NCBI GenBank assembly: GCA_021162425.1
Contig: JAGGYQ010000013.1
Coordinates: 1-32,910, forward strand
DNA: 32,910 nucleotides
Origin: Candidatus Aenigmatarchaeota archaeon
GTDB taxonomy: Archaea > Aenigmatarchaeota > Aenigmatarchaeia > QMZP01 > QMZT01
Direction of reading: 5' to 3'
A program made the translations under genes and the position numbers. Below the pieces are notes generated by a model that saw only the letters and a list, made by a program, of their open reading frames with translations, had not been told where the DNA came from and ran no database searches. This document shows positions 13,323-22,007 of this stretch, piece after piece (position 1 is the stretch's first letter; every line of letters starts with the position of its first letter).

Positions 13323-14086
13323 GCGTTCGGAAGCAGAAACCCTTTTATAAATTCGTCTCTGGTCTTCGTGAGTTTGTGCTGGGGGACATCTCCCTTGATC
13401 TGAATCCCCTCAAGTCTGGCTCTGCTAAAAACAATGCTGTTCTTGTAGTGATTGAACATCTTTCTCCAAAGCTTTTTCTTGTGGGCTGGGACCCTGACAA
13501 AAACTTTGAGCATTCTTTCAAGGAACTCGAATGGGTCTTTGTGGGGGTTGGAAAGTACTTCGTCCCTTTCCATATACTGGCTGATGCCCCCTATAATTTT
13601 CGTAGCGTTCACATATTCTCTTTCTCTTTGAAAATCTATGTTTTCCATATCGAGCAACCAGGGTCTGCTTTTGAACTTCTCATAATCCTCTTTTCCAAAC
13701 ACACAGAATGTGACAATTCTTTTCTCTGGTCTTTCGAGGCAAGGCAGGATTCTCTTAGCCTTCACGCCGTTCTCATAAGCTATTTCCTTAATCTCTTCTT
13801 TCATTTTCCTTATCTCTTCACCAGACCCGTCATAAAAGAACAAGAGGTCAACATCATCCTTTTCATTAGCTCCCCCGCGGGAGACGCTCCCTCTAATACC
13901 CGCATACACTACCCCCCTATTAATAGCTTTTATCGTTTTGTAACCAGCGGAAAAAAGAACTCGTTGAGCCATGTTTCTTGGGTCAAACCCCTGTAAAATT
14001 TTCTCAAGTCTTGTTTTTTGGTTTTCAGATAGAGAACCATTAATCGAAGATAGATAATCACCAATAAGTAGCGAATATTCTTCCAT
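13304..14086 (-). CDS. Pol beta-superfamily nucleotidyltransferase
   Basis: A 260-residue protein with the motif GIRGSVSRGGANEKDDVDLLFFYDG: G66-S67, then D78-x-D80, the metal-binding pattern hG[S]-x(10)-D-h-D of this superfamily. A third acidic residue may come from the strand around residues 110-125 (KRIVTFCVF region). The C-terminal 110 residues are helical. The substrate is not evident; candidates are nucleic-acid ends, small molecules or proteins (MNT-like). No HEPN partner lies next to it. It is divergent from the tRNA thiolase gene. Confidence 0.8.
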   Translation of the reverse strand: MEEYSLLIGDYLSSINGSLSENQKTRLEKILQGFDPRNMAQRVLFSAGYKTIKAINRGVVYAGIRGSVSRGGANEKDDVDLLFFYDGSGEEIRKMKEEIKEIAYENGVKAKRILPCLERPEKRIVTFCVFGKEDYEKFKSRPWLLDMENIDFQREREYVNATKIIGGISQYMERDEVLSNPHKDPFEFLERMLKVFVRVPAHKKKLWRKMFNHYKNSIVFSRARLEGIQIKGDVPQHKLTKTRDEFIKGFLLPNAYVLDF

Positions 14087-14136
14087 AACTGTAATATTTA
14101 AATTAAGCTTTTAAATTATTTTTGTTTTCTCTAAAT

Positions 14137-15075
14137 ATGACAAAATTTATGTGTTCATTCTGCACAAGAAAAGCAGTCTACCACCGCAAATACGAAGGCG
14201 TCTACCTCTGCGAGAGGCATTTCGTGAGGAGCATAGAGGAGAAGGTTAAACGAACAATTCGGAGGCATAGAATGGTTCAGCGGAATGATTGCATAGCCTT
14301 CGCCCTGTCCGGAGGCAAGGATTCGTCCGCGGTTCTTTACATAATGAAAAAAATATTCAAAAACCGCAAAGACCTCAAATTCTTTGCCATATCCGTCGAT
14401 GAAGGTATTCCAGGATACAGGGATGAGAGTCTGAAAATCGCAAAAAGGCTCTGCGAAACCCTTGGCGTGGAACATCATATTTTCTCGTTCAAGAAGGAAT
14501 TCGGAAAAACGCTCGAAGAGAAGGTGAGAGATGTGAAGAAGTCGGACATATGGGAAGGAACGGCATGCACATACTGCGGTCTTGCTAGGCGTTGGCTGCT
14601 TAACAAAAAGGCGAGGGAATTGGGAGCGAAAAAAATCGCGTTTGGCATGAATCTCGATGACGAAGTCCAGGGAATAATGATGGACTATGTTCGCGGGGAC
14701 CTCGTCCGTCTCGCACGCATGGGGGGAGAACCTATTGTTTCGCACAAGCTCTTCGTCCCGAGGATAAAGCCGTTTCGCGAAATCCCGGAGAAGGAGATTG
14801 GTCTTTACGCTATTCTTTCGGGTCTTGAAATCCAGGAAAGGGAGTGTCCATACCTTGAAGGCCCAAGGTTTCGTGTGCGTGATTTCCTCAACGACCTTGA
14901 ATCCGAAAGTCCGGGGATAAAGTTTTCAGTCCTGAGGACATTTGAAAAACTCCTCCCGCATGTGAGGGAGATCGTAAAAAAAGAGGGAGTGAAGATCAGG
15001 AAATGCGAAAAATGTGGGGAACCGAGTTCTCAAAAGATTTGCAAAACGTGTGAGTTGTGGAGGAAACAAAAGTAA
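14137..15075 (+). CDS. ttuA: TtuA/Ncs6 (CTU1)-family tRNA 2-thiolation protein
   Basis: A PP-loop ATPase of the TtuA/Ncs6 type. It has an N-terminal zinc knuckle (CSFC, then CERHF), the PP-loop SGGKDSS, the CTYCG motif and a later RECPY cysteine that in TtuA hold a 4Fe-4S cluster, and a C-terminal zinc knuckle (CEKCG, then CKTCELW). The family makes 2-thiouridine in tRNA, taking sulfur from a ubiquitin-like carrier such as the protein at 11386. A TTG start at 14122 is possible. The ATG at 14137 is preferred because CTTTTAAATTATT ends about 18 bp upstream, so the mRNA is likely leaderless. Confidence 0.9.
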   Translation: MTKFMCSFCTRKAVYHRKYEGVYLCERHFVRSIEEKVKRTIRRHRMVQRNDCIAFALSGGKDSSAVLYIMKKIFKNRKDLKFFAISVDEGIPGYRDESLKIAKRLCETLGVEHHIFSFKKEFGKTLEEKVRDVKKSDIWEGTACTYCGLARRWLLNKKARELGAKKIAFGMNLDDEVQGIMMDYVRGDLVRLARMGGEPIVSHKLFVPRIKPFREIPEKEIGLYAILSGLEIQERECPYLEGPRFRVRDFLNDLESESPGIKFSVLRTFEKLLPHVREIVKKEGVKIRKCEKCGEPSSQKICKTCELWRKQK

Positions 15076-15099
15076 TACATTCAATTAAATATAAAATAT

Positions 15100-15723
15100 A
15101 TGATATGTGAAAAAACATACTACATACCTTTAACAGAAGAAGAGCACAACATCGTGATACGTACCGAAACAGGCAGTGTTCAGCTGAGTCTTAAATCACC
15201 TGCTGTCCTTGTTTTGGAAGAACATATTCACCCCAAATACAAGAAATGTTTTTTATACCTCCTCAATTCTGCCGAAGAATTTAACAACCTACCAAAAATC
15301 CTCAAAAGCGAATATGATAAAATACCCGAATTCCCAAAAATGAAAAACAACTGCACACAAATCTCGCCGATAGAGATAACAGACGTGTTTTTCAACATTG
15401 CGGAGCAACTGATGGGATGGACAATAGATGAGAAGGAAAGAATCATAGAGTCAAAACAAACAACAAAAAATGTTAAACTCAGAAAGTTTAGGTACAACGA
15501 TGAAAAAAGGGCATATTTCAAATATCTTGCCCCAAGACCCAACGGATATGAGGAAAGGATGATTGTCAAAGAAGAGGCGAACGGCCATACCTACGTGTAT
15601 AGACAGAAACTCAGAGACGACGAACCTGTAAGTTCGCATAAGATAGGCGGACCGTTCTGTTCGTTTGAAAAAGTTGTTTCATATCTCACAAATTCAGAGC
15701 TCTTCCAAAAAGTTATTTTATAA
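15100..15723 (+). CDS. Hypothetical protein (207 aa)
   Basis: Not recognised. No signal, membrane segment or metal motif is visible. The N-terminal half reads as beta-rich (YYIPLTEEEHNIVIRTETGSVQLSLKSPAVLVLEE); the C-terminal half is basic with RPNGYEERMIVKEEANGHTY. It follows ttuA by 24 bp and precedes bud32 by 18 bp on the same strand, so it may belong to a tRNA-modification transcription unit, but no function can be assigned. Confidence 0.6.
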   Translation: MICEKTYYIPLTEEEHNIVIRTETGSVQLSLKSPAVLVLEEHIHPKYKKCFLYLLNSAEEFNNLPKILKSEYDKIPEFPKMKNNCTQISPIEITDVFFNIAEQLMGWTIDEKERIIESKQTTKNVKLRKFRYNDEKRAYFKYLAPRPNGYEERMIVKEEANGHTYVYRQKLRDDEPVSSHKIGGPFCSFEKVVSYLTNSELFQKVIL

Positions 15724-15741
15724 AAATCTCTTAACCTATTT

Positions 15742-16350
15742 ATGGCTATGGATAGAATCATTCAACGCGGAGCCGAGGCAGTTCTTTACCTGAAGAATGG
15801 AAAGCTCGTCAAAGAAAGAGTTAAAAAGGGCTATCGAATCCAGCAGCTTGATTACAAAATAAGAAAACAGAGAACCAAAGGCGAAGCCAAGCTCATGGAA
15901 AGGGCAAGGGCTTCGGGCATCAGAGTTCCAAATGTTCGGGTAGAAGACGAATTTAAACTTGTGATGGATTACATAAAAGGAAGGAAACTTAAAGACGCGC
16001 TAAACAACATGAGTGAAAAAAATAGAAAAGCCGTGTGCGAAGAGATAGGCAAGATGGTGGCAAAACTTCATGCATCGTGTATAATACACGGTGATCTGAC
16101 AACATCAAATATGATACTTGCAAAAGATGGATTATTTTTCATAGATTTCGGTCTGGGAAAGTTTTCCAACCGTGTTGAAGACCAGGCAGTAGACCTTTTC
16201 CTTTTATACGAAGCGTTGAAATCCACGCATTTTGATATTCTGGAAGAGGCATGGGTGAAAATAATAAAAGCATATGCATGTAATTATTCGCAGGCACAAG
16301 ATGTGCTGAAAAGAATAGAAAAAATTAAAAAAAGAAGAAGATATAAATAA
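15742..16350 (+). CDS. bud32: KEOPS complex kinase/ATPase Bud32
   Basis: A 202-residue minimal RIO-like kinase. GAEAVLYL forms the reduced glycine loop, KERVKKGYR carries the lysine region, IIHGDLTTSNMIL is the catalytic loop (H-G-D-L-T-T-S-N), and FIDFGLGKFS is the metal-binding D-F-G-like motif. The C-terminus is the basic KIKKRRRYK tail. Bud32 acts with Kae1, Cgi121 and Pcc1 in t6A37 synthesis on tRNA. Kae1 is not in the window, and the protein is not the Kae1-Bud32 fusion found in some archaea. A second in-frame ATG at 15748 is an alternative start. Confidence 0.95.
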   Translation: MAMDRIIQRGAEAVLYLKNGKLVKERVKKGYRIQQLDYKIRKQRTKGEAKLMERARASGIRVPNVRVEDEFKLVMDYIKGRKLKDALNNMSEKNRKAVCEEIGKMVAKLHASCIIHGDLTTSNMILAKDGLFFIDFGLGKFSNRVEDQAVDLFLLYEALKSTHFDILEEAWVKIIKAYACNYSQAQDVLKRIEKIKKRRRYK

Positions 16351-16376
16351 CTATTACCTTAATATAAGGAATACGG

Positions 16377-17180
16377 GTGGTCAACATACCGAAGGAAAAA
16401 ACAAAGGAAGACGTAGAAAAGAAGAAAGAAGCTGCGGAAAGCGAAAAAATAGAAGTAGAAAGCGAAGGCATAGAAGAAGTAGAAGAGACACCAGAAGAGA
16501 AGGTAAAGGAGATACCAGCACAGCAGAGAGAAGAACTGACCGAATGGGTACCAAAGACAAAACTCGGAAAAGAAATAGTCGCGGGAAAATACAAAGACAT
16601 AAAAGACGTATTGATGGCGGGCGAGATAATATTAGAGCCAGAAATAGTAGATTATCTTGTCCCCGATCTTAAACAGGAACTTATCTATATAGGCGGAACA
16701 CCAGGAAAAGGCGGGGGTATCAGAAGAACCCCGACAAAAATGACCGCACGTATGCACAAATCTGGACGAAGGTATAAGGTTTCTGCAATGGTTGTCGTTG
16801 GAAATGAGAACGGTGTTGTTGGCGTAGGTAAGGCAAAATCAGTCGAGCATAGGATAGCGATAGAAAAAGCGTTGCAACAGGCAAAACTTAACGTCATATA
16901 TGTTAAAAGAGGATGCGGTTCATGGGAATGCAACTGCGGTCGCGACCACTCAATCCCGTTCAAGGTAACCGGCAAATGCGGCTCTGTCAGAATTATGCTT
17001 TTGCCTTCCCCAAAAGGTGTCGGCATTGTGGCAGGAGACGAAAGCAAAAAAATATTGGGCTTGGCTGGAATAAAAGATGTATGGATAAAAACGTTCGGGC
17101 AGACAGCCACAAGGATTAATTTGGCGGCTGCTGTTTTTGATGCCCTGAAAAACTTAAGCCAAACAAAAGGTGACTTATAA
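16377..17180 (+). CDS. rps5: Small ribosomal subunit protein uS5
   Basis: A 267-residue protein. About 55 highly charged N-terminal residues (Lys/Glu-rich) precede the uS5 core, which starts near LTEWVPKTKLGKEI. The dsRNA-binding-like domain (RRYKVSAMVVVGNENGVVGVGKAK) and the C-terminal domain (GSVRIMLLPSPKGVGIVAG) are intact. The GTG start at 16377 is used because no nearby ATG precedes the core. The following uL30 start overlaps the stop codon (TAATG). In most archaea L32e, L19e and uL18 precede this gene; here bud32 does. Confidence 0.96.
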   Translation: MVNIPKEKTKEDVEKKKEAAESEKIEVESEGIEEVEETPEEKVKEIPAQQREELTEWVPKTKLGKEIVAGKYKDIKDVLMAGEIILEPEIVDYLVPDLKQELIYIGGTPGKGGGIRRTPTKMTARMHKSGRRYKVSAMVVVGNENGVVGVGKAKSVEHRIAIEKALQQAKLNVIYVKRGCGSWECNCGRDHSIPFKVTGKCGSVRIMLLPSPKGVGIVAGDESKKILGLAGIKDVWIKTFGQTATRINLAAAVFDALKNLSQTKGDL

Positions 17181-17611
17181 TGTATGCCGTCATAAGGGTC
17201 AGAGGAAATGTAAATCTGAAAAAAGAGGTGAAGGACACATTGAAAATGCTCAGGCTTAACAGGATACACCACTGCGTCCTTGTCAGAAAAGACCCAAGAG
17301 TTGAGGGCATGATAAAAAAGGTTAAAGATTACGTCACATGGGGAGAAATTGCAGACGAGATGCTCAAAAAACTCATCGAAAAAAGAGGCAGATTGGTTGG
17401 AAATAAGAAAATAGACCCCAAAGATGTTGAGAAGATACTCAAAAAAATCAAAAAGATGAAAAACCTTGCGAAAGATGTCCCCGAAATCGAACCTGTTTTC
17501 AGGCTGAACCCTCCAAGAAAGGGTCACGGCTCAATAAAAATTCATTACCCTAAAGGAGCTTTGGGCTACAGGGGAGAAAAGATAAACGAGCTCATAGAAA
17601 GAATGTTGTGA
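17180..17611 (+). CDS. rpl30: Large ribosomal subunit protein uL30
   Basis: A 143-residue archaeal-type uL30. The ferredoxin-like N-terminal domain (YAVIRVRGNVNLKKEVKDTLKMLRLNRIHHCVLV) is followed by the archaeal/eukaryotic extension ending FRLNPPRKGHGSIKIHYPKGALGYRGEKINELI. It starts inside the uS5 stop codon and ends 4 bp before uL15, so translation is probably coupled. Confidence 0.96.
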   Translation: MYAVIRVRGNVNLKKEVKDTLKMLRLNRIHHCVLVRKDPRVEGMIKKVKDYVTWGEIADEMLKKLIEKRGRLVGNKKIDPKDVEKILKKIKKMKNLAKDVPEIEPVFRLNPPRKGHGSIKIHYPKGALGYRGEKINELIERML

Positions 17612-17615
17612 TAAC

Positions 17616-18011
17616 ATGGCAAAAAAGAAAACAGAAAAGAAAAGAGGGAGCAGAACGTGCGGCAAAGGCGGAATAAAGAAGTGGAGAGGGAAAGGTCACC
17701 GAGGCGGCAGAGGCTTTTCTGGGTCAAAAAAACACAGAAAGTCATGGATAATAAAGAACGCCCCAAATCACCTTGGAAAACGTGGTTTTGTCCCGAAGAC
17801 AAGCAAAGAGATAAATGCAATAAACCTAAAAGACCTTGAAAAATTGATAGGGGATAAGGAAGAAGTAGTTTTACCAGAGCTGGGTTTTCACAAAGTTCTG
17901 GGTACAGGCAAACTCAAAAAGAAAGTCGTCATTAAGGCTTATGCCTTTTCTGAAAGGGCAAAAGAAAAAATAGAAAAAATTGGTGGAAAGGCTTTGGTGA
18001 TAGAGCAATAG
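17616..18011 (+). CDS. rpl15: Large ribosomal subunit protein uL15
   Basis: A 131-residue protein with the strongly basic, glycine-rich N-terminus typical of uL15 (SRTCGKGGIKKWRGKGHRGG and onward) and the C-terminal globular part (VVLPELGFHKVLGTGKLKKKVVIKAYAFSERAKEKIEKIGGKALVIE). Third gene of the uS5-uL30-uL15-secY order conserved in archaea. Confidence 0.96.
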   Translation: MAKKKTEKKRGSRTCGKGGIKKWRGKGHRGGRGFSGSKKHRKSWIIKNAPNHLGKRGFVPKTSKEINAINLKDLEKLIGDKEEVVLPELGFHKVLGTGKLKKKVVIKAYAFSERAKEKIEKIGGKALVIEQ

Positions 18012-18076
18012 ACAGAAGGAAAATTATTAAATTCAAGCTTAAAAATTATATAAAAACCAAAAATTAAAGTGTTACC

Positions 18077-19615
18077 ATGAGTTTCGAGGATTCATATATA
18101 AAACTGTTGAAGGGCCTGCCCGGTATCAGAGAACCCATAAAAAGGCTCACATTCAAGGAAAGGCTTAAGTGGACAGGAATTGTTCTTTTGATTTATTTTG
18201 TAATGACACAGATAACCATTTTTGGAATAAGCAAAACTAATTACGAGTATTTCAAATATTTAGAGATTCTGATGGGCTCAACATTTGGTTCGCTGGTGAC
18301 GCTTGGTATCGGTCCTATAGTTACAGCATCCATCATTCTTCAATTGCTTGTTGGTTCCAAAATAATCCCGTGGGATTTGAAAGAAGAAAGGGGAAGAGTC
18401 CTCTTTCAAGGAACGCAGAAACTGCTGGCTATTCTGTTCTGTCTGATTGAAGGATACGTTTATGTTTCGTTCGGTGCAATAGCAGCAGAGCCAGGGTTTG
18501 TATCGATAGTTGTGTTGCAACTCGCGCTGGGCGGGTGGCTTATAATCTTCATGGATGAGCTAATATCAAAATGGGGTTTTGGTTCTGGTGTCGGATTGTT
18601 CATAGTTTCTGGTGTCGCGAAAACCATAATAATAAGGGCATTCAATCCACTGACAACTGACGGGACAATTTCGACAGGCATACAGAACCCACCTGCAGGA
18701 TTAATACCAAATGCTGCCATGCTTTTCGCTTCTGGTGAGCCATTGAGTGCGTTGTTTGTCCTCTTCCCCATAATAGCAACAATGATAGTGTTTTTCTTGG
18801 TGGTTTACGCCCAAGCCATACGGGTAGAAATACCGTTAGCATTCTCGACCATCAGGGGTTTCGGTAGACGCTGGCCGTTGAAGTTTCTCTACACCTCGAA
18901 CATACCTGTTATACTCACAGCTGCGCTTCTTGCAAACATACAGGTTTTTGCGCGTGTTTTGTCACAAAGAGGTGCCTCATGGCTCGGTGTTTTTGACAAT
19001 AACGGACGTGCGGTCGGTGGCTTGGTGTATTTTTTCACACCACCGCATACCCAGGCTATTTCCGGTTTGATGACATCCATCGGTCTTTTTGCATTGATGG
19101 GGGCATTGTTCGTTTATTACACGAAAAGGGCAAATGCATTGAGAATAGTTTTGCTTTCTGGTGTTTTGGGCGGCATTGTCTGGTATGCAGGTGTATCAAG
19201 TCTCGGTCTGACAGCATTGGTTGCCGTAAACCCACTCGATATTTTGAGACTTTTCACATATTCTGTGTTTCTTATCGGCGGCGCTGTCATATTTTCGATT
19301 TTCTGGGTCAGCACGTCTGGTATGGATGCGAAAAGCGTAGCAGAACAAATAGAGTCAACAGGTATGCAAATACCAGGGTTCAGAAGGGACATAAGGATAA
19401 TAGAAAGGGTTTTGAACCGATATATTCCAGCATTGGCAATACTTGGCGGTGCTGCTGTTGGTTTTCTCGCTGCCTTTGCTGACTTTACAGGTGCGCTTGG
19501 AACAGGAACAGGCATATTGCTGGCGGTCATGATTATATACCAATTATACGAGCAAATCGCGATGCAGCATATGGAAGACATGCATCCGGCGCTTCGAAGG
19601 TTCTTTGGGAAGTAA
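18077..19615 (+). CDS. secY: Preprotein translocase subunit SecY
   Basis: A 512-residue, ten-helix channel protein of the Sec61-alpha/SecY family. Family segments include LGIGPIVTASIILQLLVG in helix 2, GFGSGVGLFIVSGVAKTI in helix 4-5, the cytoplasmic loop RVEIPLAFSTIRGFGRRWPLKFLYTSNIPVIL, and the C-terminal region GTGTGILLAVMIIYQLYEQIAMQ. It is somewhat longer than many archaeal SecY proteins (about 430-480), mainly in the loops. It has its own AT-rich leader of about 65 bp after uL15 (AAAAATTATATAAAAACC near 18041-18058), so it may have its own promoter. No adenylate kinase gene follows, unlike in many archaea. Confidence 0.97.
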   Translation: MSFEDSYIKLLKGLPGIREPIKRLTFKERLKWTGIVLLIYFVMTQITIFGISKTNYEYFKYLEILMGSTFGSLVTLGIGPIVTASIILQLLVGSKIIPWDLKEERGRVLFQGTQKLLAILFCLIEGYVYVSFGAIAAEPGFVSIVVLQLALGGWLIIFMDELISKWGFGSGVGLFIVSGVAKTIIIRAFNPLTTDGTISTGIQNPPAGLIPNAAMLFASGEPLSALFVLFPIIATMIVFFLVVYAQAIRVEIPLAFSTIRGFGRRWPLKFLYTSNIPVILTAALLANIQVFARVLSQRGASWLGVFDNNGRAVGGLVYFFTPPHTQAISGLMTSIGLFALMGALFVYYTKRANALRIVLLSGVLGGIVWYAGVSSLGLTALVAVNPLDILRLFTYSVFLIGGAVIFSIFWVSTSGMDAKSVAEQIESTGMQIPGFRRDIRIIERVLNRYIPALAILGGAAVGFLAAFADFTGALGTGTGILLAVMIIYQLYEQIAMQHMEDMHPALRRFFGK

Positions 19616-19643
19616 ATTTATTTACAACCAATATAACTAACTT

Positions 19644-20069
19644 ATGAAAGGTTCCTATGTCCTTCTTATCGAAGTGGAACGTCCCATGAGTTTAAGAATC
19701 GGCTCTTTGGGGCTTGTTCATTTCAGAAAAGGATTTTACGCATATGTAGGGTCTGCGATGAACTCGCTCGAAAAACGAATAGAAAGACATACTCGAAAGC
19801 GAAAGAAAAAATTCTGGCATATAGACTATCTCCTTGAAAGAGCAAAACTTGTTGATGTTGTTTTTTGGGTGCATGAAGAGAGGAGGGAATGCGAGATAGC
19901 GAACGCTATGGCAAAGATGTTCGGTGCCATGCCCAATTTTGGTTCTTCTGACTGCATGTGCAAAAGTCATCTGTTCTATTCAGAAGATTACAATAAATTA
20001 AAAAACTATACTAAAAAGATTCTTCGAGCTCCTCGACTTCTGAGTAAGCAGAAGGCTTTCTTATTTTGA
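19644..20069 (+). CDS. DUF123 / Uri-type GIY-YIG endonuclease-like protein
   Basis: A 141-residue protein of the DUF123 family, related to GIY-YIG nucleases. It has GSYVLLIEV, then FRKGFYAYVGSAMNSLEKRIERH, then KKFWHIDYLLERAKLVDV. The FYAYVGSA segment corresponds to the GIY...YIG core, R-I-x-R-H supplies the catalytic arginine region, and WHIDYLL is the family hallmark. The cysteines in SSDCMCKSHLFYS are also typical. Its last 59 bp overlap the convergent surface-protein gene. Confidence 0.88.
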   Translation: MKGSYVLLIEVERPMSLRIGSLGLVHFRKGFYAYVGSAMNSLEKRIERHTRKRKKKFWHIDYLLERAKLVDVVFWVHEERRECEIANAMAKMFGAMPNFGSSDCMCKSHLFYSEDYNKLKNYTKKILRAPRLLSKQKAFLF

Positions 20070-21912
20070 AATACCATACAAGCCCGATCGCGACAGCAAT
20101 TACTATGATAATTATTATCCATACCGGACTGAACCCACCTGTTTTCTCTCCGCCAGCAGACTCGAACGCCTCGATTTTGGCTGCCGCGATTTGGTAGTTT
20201 TCGTATGCCTTTTTATAATTCCCAACAGACTCTGCATTCTTTGAATTGCTGATGTATTCAAGTATCTCCTGTTTTGCACTTTCTGGTATGTCTGCGTTGT
20301 TGAGTCTTTTTTCAATTAGGTCCCTATCGCCCGAAATGTCTTTGAAACAATCCAAAACAACGAATATGCTGGCATATTTGTCACCGCTGTGTAGCTCTAT
20401 CGACCCGACATATTTTCCACTTCTTTCAGGGGTGAGCGAGATATTGATTTTCTTGGATTCACCTGCCTCTAATATGAGGTCGTCCAGGGGGATATCAACA
20501 TTGCCGTCTGAATCCAATTCGTACAGGCTTTCGTCTGTTGAAGATGAATCTTCAATTTCATAGCTGAAATATGACAACTCGTTGCTCCCTGTGTTCTTTA
20601 CCGTAAAGGTTTTGCTGATTGTTTCCTGCTCGACACATGTCTGCGTCCATATGCTGGGAAATATCTCCAGTGCAGACCCTGCGCAAGGAGGACATTCAAC
20701 AGGCCTGCCACCCTCAACAACAGTTAAACTTATTGGTATCTCAACTTTGAAACCCAAATCCGACGTTATCACTACACTACCTTCAACATCTTTCTCAACA
20801 TCGGGGATATTTATGGTTAAAGATGCCGAGTCTTGCGGGTTAAGTATGGTCCTGTCAATTGTGACGTAATCATTCAGAATATCACCCTTTGTGCTTATCG
20901 ATATGTTTGTTGAATTTTCTCTTATGTTCCTTATTTCGATTGTTTTGGAGAAATCCTCGGACCTATTCACATTTTCCTTTACATCCTTTGGTCTTACCTC
21001 AAAAAATTCAGATAGACTGAATTTCAAGGTTTTTTCCAGCGGTTCTGCTATGCGTATCTCGTAATCGCCTTCATCCCAGTTGCTTCTGGAGTAAAAGCTG
21101 TAAGAGAATGTGTTGTTTGAGGTGACGGGTATGGAAATGTCTAAAATCTTTTTGTTGTCCGGGGAATATACAGAACCTGATACCTTCTCTGCGTTTGTCG
21201 TCCCGCTTATCTTTATCTTCTCGCCTACCCAGTATTTGTTCTTGTCCGTATTTATGAGCAAAAATTCACCCGAAGGTATTACTATTTTTTTCATCGCTCC
21301 TGCGTAGCTTCCGCTGTCATTGAGCGTGAAAACAAAGTAATAAACACCCGGGTTTAACGTTATGTTTCCCTCGTATCTTCCGTTCTGGACATCATATGCA
21401 AGAGGTCTGTCTGTCTGATATATGGTGAGGTCGTCTTTGTAGATGCTGTATTTCATCCAGTCCTTTTTATCCATGTAGAAATACATATAGACTATATTGC
21501 CATCTCTGTTCACACCGTTGGTGTTGAGTTTTATGCTGGAGACATTGAGGTAAATTGTTTTGTTATAGATATGTGAAGGTGTGACAACATAGACATAAAA
21601 CTCTGTTTCCCCTGGTACAAAAAATGGAGATGGGCCGCATGTTGCGTTTTCGTCATCATTTGAAAAATAGCACACCCCCCTTCCATCGGTTATAGGGAAC
21701 GAACCCACTCCGATGTTGCCTGTGTTGTAGACAGACCATGTGATACGCATGGGTTTTTCCGTTGTCTTGGGGTCTACTTTAACGAAGCATGATGAGTTCA
21801 CAGATATTATCTGCGGTATTATCGTCACATCAGGTGTTTGGGCGCGTGCTGTATTGACCTGAAACACCGCAAATAAAAAAATCACACCTACGATAAATGC
21901 AAAATTCTTCAT
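20011..21912 (-). CDS. Large secreted, membrane-anchored surface protein
   Basis: A 633-residue protein. The N-terminal signal peptide (MKNFAFIVGVIFLFAVFQVNTARAQ) probably ends near residue 25. The body has several beta-sandwich-like repeats: an NKYWVGEKIKISGTT module, a NISLTPERSGKYVGSIELHSG module of the conjugated-bacterial-Ig type, and many N-x-S/T sites. A short helical stretch follows, then a C-terminal transmembrane segment (VWIIIIIVIAVAIGLVWYF, about 598-616) and an acidic cytoplasmic tail. One CPPC motif lies near residue 408. It is probably an exported surface or S-layer-associated protein; the substrate is unknown. Confidence 0.8.
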   Translation of the reverse strand: MKNFAFIVGVIFLFAVFQVNTARAQTPDVTIIPQIISVNSSCFVKVDPKTTEKPMRITWSVYNTGNIGVGSFPITDGRGVCYFSNDDENATCGPSPFFVPGETEFYVYVVTPSHIYNKTIYLNVSSIKLNTNGVNRDGNIVYMYFYMDKKDWMKYSIYKDDLTIYQTDRPLAYDVQNGRYEGNITLNPGVYYFVFTLNDSGSYAGAMKKIVIPSGEFLLINTDKNKYWVGEKIKISGTTNAEKVSGSVYSPDNKKILDISIPVTSNNTFSYSFYSRSNWDEGDYEIRIAEPLEKTLKFSLSEFFEVRPKDVKENVNRSEDFSKTIEIRNIRENSTNISISTKGDILNDYVTIDRTILNPQDSASLTINIPDVEKDVEGSVVITSDLGFKVEIPISLTVVEGGRPVECPPCAGSALEIFPSIWTQTCVEQETISKTFTVKNTGSNELSYFSYEIEDSSSTDESLYELDSDGNVDIPLDDLILEAGESKKINISLTPERSGKYVGSIELHSGDKYASIFVVLDCFKDISGDRDLIEKRLNNADIPESAKQEILEYISNSKNAESVGNYKKAYENYQIAAAKIEAFESAGGEKTGGFSPVWIIIIIVIAVAIGLVWYFKIRKPSAYSEVEELEESF

Positions 21913-22007
21913 AATTATAATTTCGGCACGACTCTAATAAATATTACAGCCAAAATTACAGCTCGGATGCAAATCAAATTTATAAATTTAATATAGATTT
22001 ACTACTT

